Shown here in pieces: positions 9,675-20,603 of a DNA stretch of 64,000 bases. Source of the stretch: Dendrobium chrysotoxum (Eukaryota; Streptophyta; Magnoliopsida; Asparagales; Orchidaceae). Positions within the stretch are counted from its first letter, which is position 1, and every line of letters begins with the position of its first letter. Where the stretch lies: positions 52,434,873 through 52,498,872 of the forward strand of contig CM034300.1 in assembly GCA_019925795.1 (NCBI GenBank), in the 5' to 3' direction. The notes beneath the pieces are model-generated. The model was not told the origin of the DNA. It was given only the letters and a program-made list of their open reading frames with translations, and did not search any database. The position numbers and the translations under genes were made by a program.

Positions 9675-11368
9675 TGTTGAGATTGGTGCAAATCTATTTC
9701 TTCAAGTGAGTTTTTGACCTGAGTTTTTTATGATTACAAAATCTTATTATTTGTTTATTATTTCTCCTAACAAATGCTGAAAAATTCTATTTTTGTGTAT
9801 ACTAACATTTCATTTCAGGAACATCACATTCCAGACAGTGGAAGACTTCAAATTTATTGAATTAGAGGTTATTAATCTTAGAGACTGTATTTTTTCTTTT
9901 CTTCAGTCTGAGTGATGTGATTGTAATTGGGTAATCATGCACACACTCACCGGGGAGTGAGACAAAATGTATTTTCTTAAAACTAATAGTAATGTATGAT
10001 GTCGAATCGTATGGGACGATTTGTGCTAGTTCTCCTCTGATATGAACCTGCCAGGTTTAAAATTTTTCTAACTATAATTCAAACAGTATGAAATATTTTC
10101 GTATATCATTTTTCAAAGTACAAAATGGGAGCTTACATGGTTCGTACTGGATCGTACAAGATGAACTATTCAATTTTTTGAATTGATCGTATAGTATGAA
10201 TAGGCTTCGTATATCATTTTCCACAGTATAAAATAGGAGCTTGCATGGTTTGTACTAGATCGTACAGAATGAACTGCTTAATTTTTTGAACTATTCATAT
10301 AGTACGAATAGGTTTTGTATATCATTTTAAAGAATGCAAAAAATTAGGTTTCATTGGTTTGTATAGGATCGTACGGGATGAACTGTTTATTTTTGAACTG
10401 TTCGTACAGTTTGATTTTAGTTCAATTATCATTTTCCAGAGTACAAAAATTGGGGTTCATTGGTTCGTACAATATCATACAAGATGAACCGTTTAATAAT
10501 TTAAACTGTTCATATGTATGAATGTCGATTATACAGCACGATTGGACTCTGTCAAACTTGAGATTTTCAATTTTTAGACGATTTTTCTTGTCCTTTATAT
10601 AAAAGGTTCCTAAAAACTGACTGTCCTACTAATATTCTATGAATTTCTTCTTGAGAGTGGAAGGGAGAGTGATTAGGGAGAGGGTTTGGGAGTGAGTGTG
10701 GTGAGATCTTTGAAGAGGAAATTGTGAGGGGATTCATAAGGTTGCCCAAAGGTCAGGATCTCATTGTTTGTACTTCAAGTCTCTTCCCTATCTCTTTGAA
10801 GAATCTTGAGAGAAGATCTTTGAAGAACATCCGATTCTCTACCTTCACCAGGAGGGTGAAAAAGGATGCTTGGTTCTCTATCGATACCTGGAGGGTGTGA
10901 AAGGATGAGTGGGTTCTCTGCCTTGACCAGGAGGGTAAAAAAGGATGATGGTTCTCTACCGCACTAAGGTTTGGTGGAAGAGAGTTTGTATGGGCTTCTC
11001 TGCCTTGCTGTGGGGGAAAAAGGAGAGTCACTTTGGTTTAGTGCAATACCTAAAGAAGGAGTCTCTAGGTAGTGGATGTAGGTCGTGTTTAACCGAACCA
11101 CTATAAAATCTAGTGTTCTCCATTCTTATTTTTATTTATCACATTGTTAATTTCTGCATTGCACTTTATTTTTTTGTGGTTGAAAAAGGTTATTTTTTAT
11201 AACTTTTCATACAGTATAAATTTAACCGTGCTGTATGATATACTGAAGATTTTTATAAAAAAAGGGTTTTTAAAACTTCCAAGAGATTTTTAAAAGTACC
11301 AATTTATCCCCCCTCTTGGTTAACCTAGGGACATAATTAATAGGTTTAACAACCTATTCGCACTTTCA
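9675..11368 (+). repeat. 3' LTR of E1 (1694 bp)
   Basis: TGTTGAG to TTTCA, pairing with 28-1715. Same layout: U3 palindromes (9990-10560), TATATAAAAGG (10596-10606), hairpin repeats (10836-10985), split stem (11071-11102). Followed by the right target-site duplication ACCAG (11369-11373). Confidence 0.95.
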
Positions 11369-11373
11369 ACCAG

Positions 11374-12300
11374 CTAAGTTGAGCATCTACGATGCTCTTG
11401 TTCTCTCCAAGGAGATAAGAGAATCTTTAATCAAAGCACTTCTCTATCTAGAGATTTATTTAGCTCAATTAGCTTCGACCTCATAAGATGAAGCTCTTTA
11501 CTTCAAAGAGATTCTAAGAGTAATGTTCGTAGATGAAGACTTACTTTTGGGTACTACTGATAACAACCACCGCCTTTATATTACTATAAATATGGGCAAT
11601 TTTAAGTTATCAAGAGTCCTTGTTGATTCGGGTGCATCAATCAACATCATAAATATAAGGACCCTTGCCTATCTTAGAGTTCATACCAGTAAGCTTGCCA
11701 CCAACAAGTTGGTACTACATGGGTTCAACGAGAAAGGTGAGAGGGCTTTGGGTTCTATCAACCTTTTGTTAGAAATAGTAGAATTAAAAATTGAAGCAAA
11801 TTTTTAAATAATTGATTCAGCGATGTCCTTTAATGCACTTCTAGGTAGGCCTTGGATTTATGAATAAAAGATGGTTTCATTTACCCTGCATCAATGAGTC
11901 AAGTACCAACGAGATGGTATTGAATATGTAATTAAAGTTGATTTACAACCATGCTCAATTCAAGAAATTTGGATCTACGAGGATGATGCATATTTCATAC
12001 CAAAAGGGTCCCCTCCCTATTCTTAAGTTGAGATGAAAATTGAGGAGAAAGACAGTGATCAAAGCTCCAATCAAAATCAAAAATCAAAAGAAAAAGAGGG
12101 AGAAAAAGAAAAAGAAGAAAATTAAAAGATACAAGGATCAGATAGTGAAGATGACCTCTACTTCATTATCCTTAGGCCTCCAAACATGTTACCTCAAAGA
12201 GGTGGGAGGATGGCCTAAAGGGCACCAGGTCAAGGTTGTACTTCATTTGAAAGAAGAGTAACCCCCGTGTATATTAATCCGGAGTCGAGCTCCGATGAAG
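11374..12300 (+). pseudogene. Gypsy copy 1: gag end and aspartic protease
   Basis: Continues the frame from 1-27. Reads KLSIYDALVLSKEIRES, then one stop, then the long frame 11523-11807 with the protease core VLVDSGASINII; catalytic DSG at 11625-11633 is intact. Downstream reads ALLGRPWIYE with stops. The following highly charged Lys/Glu segment (about 12040-12110) is the low-complexity linker towards RT. The family is Ty3/gypsy; the later dual RNase H places it in Tat. Stops at 11491 and after 11807 show it is dead. Confidence 0.85.
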
Positions 12301-13009
12301 AGCTAGAAAAATAGGGGGTTGCAATTCCTTTTTATTACCAAAATACAAATGTTTCTCCAAAGTTTGATCTCACTTTAAATCAAGATAGTGACTCTGAGGT
12401 TGATGTTCCAAAGATTTAAAAGTGAAGAGCCTAAATTAACAAATTATGAAAAGCTAAGTAAGAGAATTGAGCCATATCCTTGACCCCACTGTCAGCTGGC
12501 AGAGTTGAAGGGTTAGACATTAAAGAAGCCCCTAACCTAAGCAGTGAGATAAGGAAAGTCCAGAAATTATTCCCTGGCTCCTCCTCCTCAAGGGATGAAG
12601 GTGATGTAACCCTCGAGGAGGTAGATTTCAATGAATTAATGGAATTATCTTTTGGCTACTTTCCTGTATATGTAAAGAATTCTTTTTCTAAAAGTCCCAT
12701 ACCATATCGATGGACTAAGGGTCAAGCTAGATACCATAAGAACATTTGGAAAACAAAGTTCAATAAAAATTGATAAGTGGTATTGGCTTTTGTATCGTTA
12801 GTTCTTTTGATGACGATGAATACTACTTAATAATAACTTACCATCTTGAATCAAAAAATGTCCTTACTGAAGCCATTGATCCCCTCGACAGACTTTGTTT
12901 GGAGACTTTAGATGATCCCAATAAGCTTCAAGTTTTGGATGCACCCCCTGAATTTGAGGAAGAGATTAAATCGATAGTCGATGAGCTAAGAGAAATCAAC
13001 CTGAATTAG
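12301..13009 (+). pseudogene. Gypsy copy 1: protease-RT linker, with deletion at its end
   Basis: Decayed linker between protease and RT. Recognisable pieces are IKEAPNLSSEIRKVQKLFPG and a later DAPPEFEEEIKSIVDELRE segment (about 12940-13000), which has a clear homologue in gypsy copy 2 at about 51080-51130. Right after INLN the sequence jumps to ACPKDEFPLP; copy 2 has 368 more bases here, so the first part of RT is deleted (see findings). Confidence 0.7.
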
Positions 13010-14700
13010 GCATGTCCCAAAGATGAATTTCCTTTACCCATACCCGAGCTTATGGTTGGCATCGCCTTTTCGCATGCTATTTTCTCCTTTCTGGATGGTT
13101 TGTCTGGTTATAATCAAATCAAGATGGCCCCAGAAGATGAGAGAAACACTACAGTCAAGACCCTATAGGGATCTTTTATTATAAAGTGATGCCCTTTGGC
13201 CTTAAGAATGCTGGTGTAACTTTTCAGTAGGCCATTACCCATATCTTTGATGACTTAATCCACAATCAAGTTGAGTGTTACATCAATGATTTAGTTATCA
13301 AGAACAAAGTTAAAGAGGCTCATCTTTATGACTTAAGAGTTATTTTTGAGCGGTTGTGCCACTACAATCTCTAAATTAATCCCTTAAAGTACACTTTTGG
13401 CGTCACTTAAGGGAAATTCTTAGGATTCATAGTGAGGCACCTTGAAATTGAGATTGATCCCTCCAAAATTGAAGTAATTTTAAATATGCCGCCTCCTAAG
13501 AGCCTTACCCAACTGAGGTCTCTCCAAGATAGGCTGGCGTATATAAGAAAATTTATATCCAATATTTCTAGAAAATGTCAACCTTTCTCAGCCGTTGCTA
13601 AGAAGGATGTTAAATTCATTTGGAATGAGAAGTATCAAAGTACTTTTGATAACATCAAAGAATGCCTAACAAATCTGCCAGTTTTAACAGCCCCTGTTCC
13701 GGGCAAACCTTAGATACTTTACAATATGGCCCTAGATTAGTCTTTAGGTGACCTTCTAGCTCAAGTCAACGATGAGGGGAAATAGAATGCCCTTTATTAC
13801 CTAAGTCAGAGACTCCTTCCTATAGAAATTTGATATCCCTCGATCAAGAAGCATTATCTTGCTTTAGTTTTTTTAGCTCAAAAACTAAGAAATTACATGC
13901 TTTCTCATTCAATCAATTTGATTTCAAGAGTCAACCCATTGCAATATCTTATGAGCTGACCTACTTTATTAAGATATTCGGCCCATTGGTCTATAATACT
14001 ACTTCAATTCGAAATCACTTTGATTCCCCTGTATACTATGAAAGGACAGGCTGTTGCTGACTTCCTTGCAGCACACCCGCTACAGGCGGATTCTCCATTG
14101 AATGATGATCTACCTGATGAATAGATCATGAGTTTATGGGAACTCGATAATCATGTCTGGAAACTATATTTTGATGGGCAGTGTCCTCTCAACGAGGAAA
14201 AACCCAAAAATCTATAATTTTTGGAAAAGCCAGAATTGGCTTGATTTCTATAACACCAGAGAAAGGAATGATGCACTTTTCCTACCATTTATCAGACCTT
14301 TGCACAAATAATGGGCTAAGTATGAACTTCCAATTTTGATGAAGATTGAGGAGATTAAAATCTTTGGAGATTCCTAACTTGTAATCAACCATGTTGCAAG
14401 AACATATAAGGTTTTGAATCATAAACTCTTCAAATACCACTAGTACCCCAGTCACCTACTCGAGAAGGTCCCTGTTGTAACTTTGTATAAGGTTCCTCAC
14501 AGAAGCAACTCCATGGCGGATGCCCAAGCAAAGCTTGCAAAGGAATTTACATGCCTAGAAGAAGCCTCCTTTTCTATAGAGATCCTGGGTCGTCAGGTGC
14601 GATCTCCTATAGACTTCGAGCACATCAATAAGCACCCTTCTCTGATACTTTCTGCCTATTTGACAATCGATGAAGAAGGTGATTGAGACAACCTTTAGTC
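13010..14700 (+). pseudogene. Gypsy copy 1: reverse transcriptase and two RNase H domains
   Basis: RT starts at ACPKDEFPLP; motif A FLDGLSGYNQIKMAP at about 13090-13130 keeps its Asp; the YVDD box has become YINDLVIK at about 13280-13300, so catalysis is lost. Connection and first RNase H follow (SLQDRLAYIRKFI, YLSQRLLP). GQAVADFLAAHP (about 14045-14080) marks the usual join to a second, archaeal-type RNase H: WKLYFDGQC, then EIKIFGDS.LVINHV and HRSNSMADAQAKLA (to about 14550). Two RNase H domains in tandem are diagnostic for the Tat lineage. Many stops. Confidence 0.85.
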
Positions 14701-14888
14701 AACTATCTCGAAGAGGGCAAACTTCCCCAAAATAAATCCCTCGCTAACTAGATTAAGAAACGTGCCTTATCATATGCACTAGTCAATAATGTGCTATACC
14801 GCTGCTCATTCGATCAGATGTGGCTACATTGTTTAGACAAACAGGAGGCCCAAAAGATTATTAATGAAGTCCAATCTATACTATGTGG

Positions 14889-15936
14889 TGCTTATTAATC
14901 GGGTCCAAAAATGAAGTTAAAAATTAAAAGAATTGGATACTACTGGCCTTTGATGATTGATGATTGCCTGAATATTACAAAACATTGTCATCATTGCCAA
15001 GTCTATGGCGTGGTTTTACATTATCCACCTAATGTGTTGCATCCCACCATAGCTTTCGAGCCCTTTGAATGTTGGGGTATGGATGTTATCGGGCCGATTG
15101 CCCCTCCTGCCTCGAAGGGTCATCACTTCATACTAGCTGCGACTGATTACTTTTCAAAGAGGGCGAAAGCAATTCCCCTACAAAATGTAACATCACATCA
15201 TGTCTTCAAGTTCTTCTGTGACCATATTGTATACCGATTCGGTGTACCCTATAGAATCATATCCAATAATGGATCCACATTTAAGTCTACAAAAATTAAC
15301 AGTTTTATGAGACGCCATAACATTGATTGAAGATACTCAATAATCTATTACCCTTGAGCTAATGGGTTGGTTAAGGCCATCAACAAGACTTTGGTGCAGA
15401 TTATCAAAAAGACCCTTGATGATAGAAAATGTCAATGGGATGAGAGGTTAGTGGAGGCTTTCTGGGCTTATCGGACAACTTATAGAATCCTGACCAAATC
15501 CACACTGTTTGCACTAGTGTATGGGTCTGAGGCCATACTCTCTTTGAAAGTACAAATCCCTTCACTTAGAGTTGCTATCCAAAATCAAATTATAACTGAG
15601 AAGAATGCAAAGCTCCAGCATGAAGAACTCGAAGGCCTCAAAGAGCGACATCTCCAAGTTTAGCAAAATCTAGAATTATATAAGGCCTGAATTGTTCAAG
15701 CTCATGATAAGTTAGTGTGACCTAGAACCTTCTAAGTAGGAGACTTGGTCTTGGTTCTTCAGAGGCCTATCTTAGCTCACCAAAAAATTGGTGGAAAGTT
15801 TGAACCAACCTGGCAATGACCCTTTGTTATAGAGATAGTCTACGAATGGGGCTCGTATCAGCTAGAGGATTATATGGGAAATCACCCAATGTTACCTATC
15901 ACTGGGCATTTCCTGAAGAAATACTATGCTTGATAT
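14889..15936 (+). pseudogene. Gypsy copy 1: integrase
   Basis: Zinc-binding part with HCHHCQ at about 14980-15000, core WGMDVIGPIAPPASKGHHF (catalytic Asp kept), ATDYFSKRAKA, then ISNNGSTF where the second catalytic Asp is Asn, and NGLVKAINKTL where the catalytic Glu is Lys. Long frames are 14911-15330 and 15367-15663. The C-terminal part reads VGDLVLVLQRP and ends GHFLKKYYA at about 15933. With two of three catalytic residues lost it cannot integrate. Confidence 0.88.
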
Positions 15937-16762
15937 AGCTCAAATTTCCAATCAATAAAATGTTTTTTTTAATATTTGACAAGAGTTGACTCAGTTTTGT
16001 TCTCATATCAATATATATATATATTTGTAAACTTTCAAAAAAATATCACTACAATCAATTAATCGACTTCCATCCTCTTTTTCTTAAGGTTAGGATTCTC
16101 CATTTCCTTAGGATTAGACCCGCTAGTGGTGCAGTACGCCCTTCATGGCACCATCGATCCTTTATAATGGGCCAATTCCTACACCCATTATACGATCATC
16201 CCAATTTCAATCTGCTGTAATGGGCTAATTCCTACACAAATTATACGATCATCCCAATTTTGATCCTCTATAATGGGGCAATTCCTATACCCATTATATG
16301 ATCATCTTAGCTTAAATCCTCTGTAATGGGCCAATTCCTACACTCATTATACGATCATCCCAGTTTTGATCCTCTGTAATGGGCTAATTCCTACACCCAT
16401 TATACAATCATCCCAGCTTTGATCCTCTATAATGGGCCAATTCCTATACCCATTATACGATCATCCAAATTTTGATCCTCTATGATGGGTCAATTCCTAC
16501 CCCCATAATACAATCACCCACTAGAGGTAAAATGCAACCTTCGTGGCACCATCCTAATTTGGATTCTCTATGTGAAGCAAGCTTCCTCCCCATATGACCA
16601 TCCTAGTTAATCCATCTAATAGGTGTAAATCAACATCCTATAGACCTAAGGTTGGGTGATGCCCTTCCTTAAACTTCCAAAAATCAACTTCAATCTTCTA
16701 ATTCAGTCAATGCCAATATGTGTACTAGAACTTTGTTCTATTACACATATTGGGGGTCCATT
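15937..16762 (+). other. Gypsy copy 1 3' UTR
   Basis: Non-coding. Holds a short (AT)n run (16011-16024), a 53-bp tandem array, a duplicated block (CTTCATGGCACCATC at about 16141 and CTTCGTGGCACCATC at about 16538) flanking the array, and a polypurine tract TTGGGGGTCC at 16750-16759 just before the LTR. Confidence 0.8.
16166..16515 (+). repeat. 53-bp tandem repeat array, about 7 copies
   Basis: Units start at 16166, 16219, 16272, 16325, 16378, 16431 and 16484, exactly 53 bp apart. Core: AATGGGCCAATTCCTACACC followed by CATTATACGATCATCCC. Repeats in the 3' UTR are typical of Tat/Ogre gypsy elements. Confidence 0.93.
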
Positions 16763-17312
16763 TGTTGACCTCATTTTTGTATGAGGTCTCTAGGACCTTA
16801 CTAGGTCTTCTAATGGTGACCTAATGATTGAGGGATGTCCACCACTCAATCATACAGGTCAAATTTAGGACCCAATCAAATCCTATTCAAATCCAAGCTT
16901 CATCCTCCAATTTCAAGCTTCACTTTAATCCTAATCAACCCCAAGATTGACATGCAATCACACTCCAACCTTATCCAATCATTAACCATAATCCCTTTGA
17001 TTCTTAATAACACAGATAAGCTAGCTCCAACCCTCCAAATCCAAAATCCCACCAATTCCAAAATTCCAAATCAAATCTAAGGGTCAAGGGCAAAGGCCCT
17101 AAAACCCTTCTTGGGTGAACTTTCTATTACCTAGAATCCCACTCAAATGACCCTTGATTCATGATCTATCAATTGCATATTGTCTAAACATGTCCCTTGG
17201 ACCAACCCTTCAAATTTGATCTCGACCCGACACTTCTAACCCCAGAAGCTGAATCTTTTCCCAAAGGCTACAAAACTTTCAAATATTTATGGCCTATGCC
17301 ATTAGACCTATC
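16763..17312 (+). repeat. Gypsy LTR, first part (interrupted by E2)
   Basis: Begins TGTTGACCTCATT immediately after the polypurine tract. Runs to the CTATC target duplication of E2 (17308-17312) and resumes at 28157. No coding sequence supported. A diverged relative of its last part (TTCAAATATTTAT...TATGCCA) occurs at about 59430. Confidence 0.7.
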
Positions 17313-19089
17313 TAAAAGTCAAGTGGGTATTCACTGATACCACTTGAAAGTTTGATAGGGATGTTAAGCCCTGATGAACTAGTGTCGAGGCTTACTAAGA
17401 GGGGGGGTGAATTGGTTATTTTAAAAAATTCATGAGCAACAGGAAAGATCTTTTTGATAATTTGCAGCGAAAATAAGTAAACACATAAATGAAAAGATCA
17501 ACCCCAGATTTCACCCAAGCAAATAATAACAGAAAAGTAAAGCACAGAATATAATAAGAAAGAGCACACCAGATTTTATAGTGGTTTGATCAACTTAACC
17601 TACGTCCACTCCCCGGACCCTCCTCTCTAGGTATTGCACTAACATAAAAGTGACTCTGCTTCTGCTCCCACAGCAAGGTGGAGAATCCTATTCAAAACTC
17701 ATTTCCACCAACCCGGTGAGGCAGAGAACCTGAACTCCTTTCGCTTCCTCCTGAAGCAGGCAAAGAACCCGCACTCCTTTCTTTTTTTCCTGAAGAAAGC
17801 AGAGAACCTGAACTCCTTTCGCTTCCTCCCAAAGCGGGCAAAGAACCCGAACTCCTTTCACTTCCTCCTGAAGCGGGCAGAGAACCCGGACCTTCTTGTG
17901 AATGATCCTCCCATAGAAAACACTAATAAGATGAGAGATGACAAATGGTGAAGATGACTCTGATCCTTGCTTGGAGCAACCATTGTGAATCCCTCACAAA
18001 CTCCTTCACACAAGATCCTCTCTCTCTCTCTCTCTCAAGGTTTCTCAGGAAAGGAAAGTAGCAAAAGATTTTTCTTGTTGGAAGAAAAATTCTTTTATAG
18101 GAGGGCTCAAAAAATTGCCCTAAATCTCAATTGGTCAGCCAGGATCATCTTGTACGATCAGTTCAAAAACACACAAAATCATCCTAAAAATTACCCTTGA
18201 CATACATGTTAAATGTGCTGGACGATCACAAAATGACTTGATCATCTAGAATGATATCTCTATTGTCCAGTATGATTAGTTCAAATCCACACAAAATCAT
18301 CCTGAGCACCGCGGACGTATAGCTGAAACATTCAGGACGATCTCAAAATGACTTGATCATCTAGGATGATATGGGTATCATCCCGTATGATTAGTTCAAA
18401 AGTATGAATATCATCCAGCACACAGCTCTGGACGTAGAGGTGATAGGCACTAGGCGGTCAGGACTTTTAACACATCATCCCGTACGATCCTGCGATCGTC
18501 CAGGATGATATGATCAAATTAATCAGACCTTAATTACTTTCCTTAATCACCAGACTCATTTAGGTATGATTGTAATGGATCGTCCAGGACGATACACGTA
18601 TCATCTTAGACGATCAGACCAAATCACCAAAAATAAAAACTTGCCTAACTTAATCTAACGGTTGAGAATTTTTGATTTGAGCCTATCATCCTGTATGATC
18701 GATGGATCGTCCAGGACAATCGGCTTAATGAGACAGACTTAACTTGGTCGCCCTAATTAGGGTTTCTGTTTTCACTGGATCGTCTAGGGCGATGTGAATA
18801 TCATTCGGGATGATCAGAACAAAAATTGAACAGAAACTCTAATTCACTAAAACTCTCCCCCTGAGTGTGTGTGTGAAAGGTTACTTAGCTAGGGGATCAG
18901 TTACATAGCATTTGACTCAATAAAGATAAAAATAGTACATTGGACCTAAATTTCAAAATAGACTGACTCGATCATGGACTGGCTTGAACTTGTAATTAAT
19001 CCTGCGTACCTAAAAGATTAAATAGGCAACGAAAAATAAAAATATTTGCTATCATCAAAATTGTAGCCCTTAAAATGAGATTCATAACA
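17313..19089 (-). repeat. 3' LTR of E2 (1777 bp)
   Basis: On the minus strand it starts TGTTATGAATC (19089) and ends ACTTTTA (17313). Contains hairpin repeats (17700-17905), split stem (17580-17610), a (CT)n tract near 18020, a TATA box (reverse, about 18093-18102) and dozens of GATCATCCAGGATGAT-like motifs (18135-18830). The last 32 bp hold an extra PBS copy (see findings). Confidence 0.93.
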
Positions 19090-20603
19090 ATCTCCCCCTC
19101 TTAATGATGGTAAACATTGGTTAAGTAGTTTTAAATCAAATAGACAGGAGTAGTCAATGCACATACGAAAGAAAACATTTTATTTCAAATTCACTAAACA
19201 CAAAATACAATAAGGGAAAAAATTTCAAACACAAGAACAATACAAGCAACTACTAGTCACTCAAAACACCAACTCTCCCTTTTGACATCACAAAAATGAG
19301 GAAGAACAGAGACAATAATACAAACAGAAAACATCACAACATAAAAAGCTAAAAAGCATATTAAATAAAGAATAGAAATAAGAAAAAACAAAGCTAAAAA
19401 TAATAATTTTTTTTTTTGAAATAATCAGCTCCAGTAATTTAAAAGTTTTCCTTGATTTTTAATCCAAAAACCCATAAGAAGAAGATCGACAACACTGAAA
19501 TCCAGAAAAGTTGGAAAATTGACTTTCATAACTCCCACCTCGGACACCTTATAGGTTCAAATTCCTTTCAAAATAAAAATCCAATTCAGAAGAAAAGAAA
19601 GTAGATTCAAAAAGAGATCCTTTCAAGCCTCGTTCCAGAAAAATATCTGATATAATAGTATTACAAAGTAAGAAATCAGAAATCATGATTTTTCATCTCA
19701 AGCTTTTGAAAATATTAAGGGTGCATGGATTTTTCTAAGATATTTAAAGATCTGAAAGGGAAGAAAGCCTATTTCTTTGTGGGCTCATTTTGTGCCTCTT
19801 TTTCAATTTGTTTGGCGCACTTTTCGCATCTTTTGATTTTTTGATACACTTTGTGTATCCTTTCAATTTTTTGGCGATATTGCGCATCTTTTTAGCCTTG
19901 GGCTTATTTTGTGCCTCTTCTCATTTTTGCACTCTTTGCATCTCTTTTATAAGTTTGCTTTCTTTCATAATCGTTAAAGAGTCTCAGCTGTGAAATTACC
20001 TTCCAGACATAGGAGACGACAAAACTCACTCTCCATAATAAGGAAGAGTAATTCACAAAACAAAAATCATAAATCATATGATAAGTACAGTCACTCGATT
20101 AAGAAAAATATAACACTGATTCAAAGCTTTGAAAATACTATTCATATGAGGTAGATTACTGTAGGAAGATAAAATAGATCTCTATTTCAAAAACTAACTT
20201 TTTAATTTTGAAAAAGATTTTTATCCAAAAGAAAGAATACACCATTAAAGGGAGTTAGAGGAAGAGAAAAAATCATCAACATTTCTTCCCTTTAACAGAT
20301 TCAGAAGAGTCAATCACTTCTTACAAGCTTCCAAATAGAAACAAGGCAAAACTCTCAGTCAGAAAACTAGTTTATCAGTAGTAGTGAGCAGTGTTCTAAT
20401 TTTTAAAGGAATAAAATAGTGAATAAAAAATAAGTAGGGAATCTCATCAAAATAAATGCTCAAATCAGAAAAATAACAAATGGTAAGAAGGAAATCAGCA
20501 CTGAATAAAAATAAAACAGAAAATAGATAATCAAATCAAAAGACTAACAGAAATAAAATAAGAATAAAAAAAGGAAAAACTCAGAAATCATCAGTCATCA
20601 GAA
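19090..20603 (-). other. E2 3' non-coding region
   Basis: No coding sequence supported and no extra ORF. Terminal polypurine tract AAGAGGGGGAGAT (reverse of 19090-19102), a second tract GATGTCAAAAGGGAG (reverse of about 19273-19288) and a mini-hairpin array (19773-19965). Confidence 0.8.
19773..19965 (-). repeat. Mini-hairpin array in E2
   Basis: Reverse-strand counterpart of 8929-9095. Short inverted repeats such as GGCGCACTTTTCGCATC and GATACACTTTGTGTATC separated by T-rich spacers. Confidence 0.72.

Larger units (their letters stand above)
28..11368 (+). mobile_element. Copia element E1 (sirevirus-like), complete with both LTRs
   Basis: An 11,341-bp Ty1/copia retrotransposon inserted in gypsy copy 1. 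Both ends are firm: LTRs start TGTTGAG and end TTTCA, and the 5-bp duplication ACCAG flanks it exactly (23-27 and 11369-11373). Removing it restores an open gypsy reading frame. Order is LTR, iMet PBS, gag, protease, integrase, RT, RNase H, a U3-like spacer, an extra ORF, 3' non-coding, PPT, LTR. Gene order, length, long LTRs, a coiled-coil gag extension, several PPTs and a post-pol ORF all fit the sirevirus group. The two LTRs are about 93% identical by eye over their first 300 bp, so the insertion is old. Every ORF carries stops. Confidence 0.95.

Noticed and set aside
17690..17900. Regular repeats that at first look like a CRISPR array
   Set aside because: Spacers are not unique, the repeat lies in an LTR, and the same block recurs in other LTRs; plant nuclear context.
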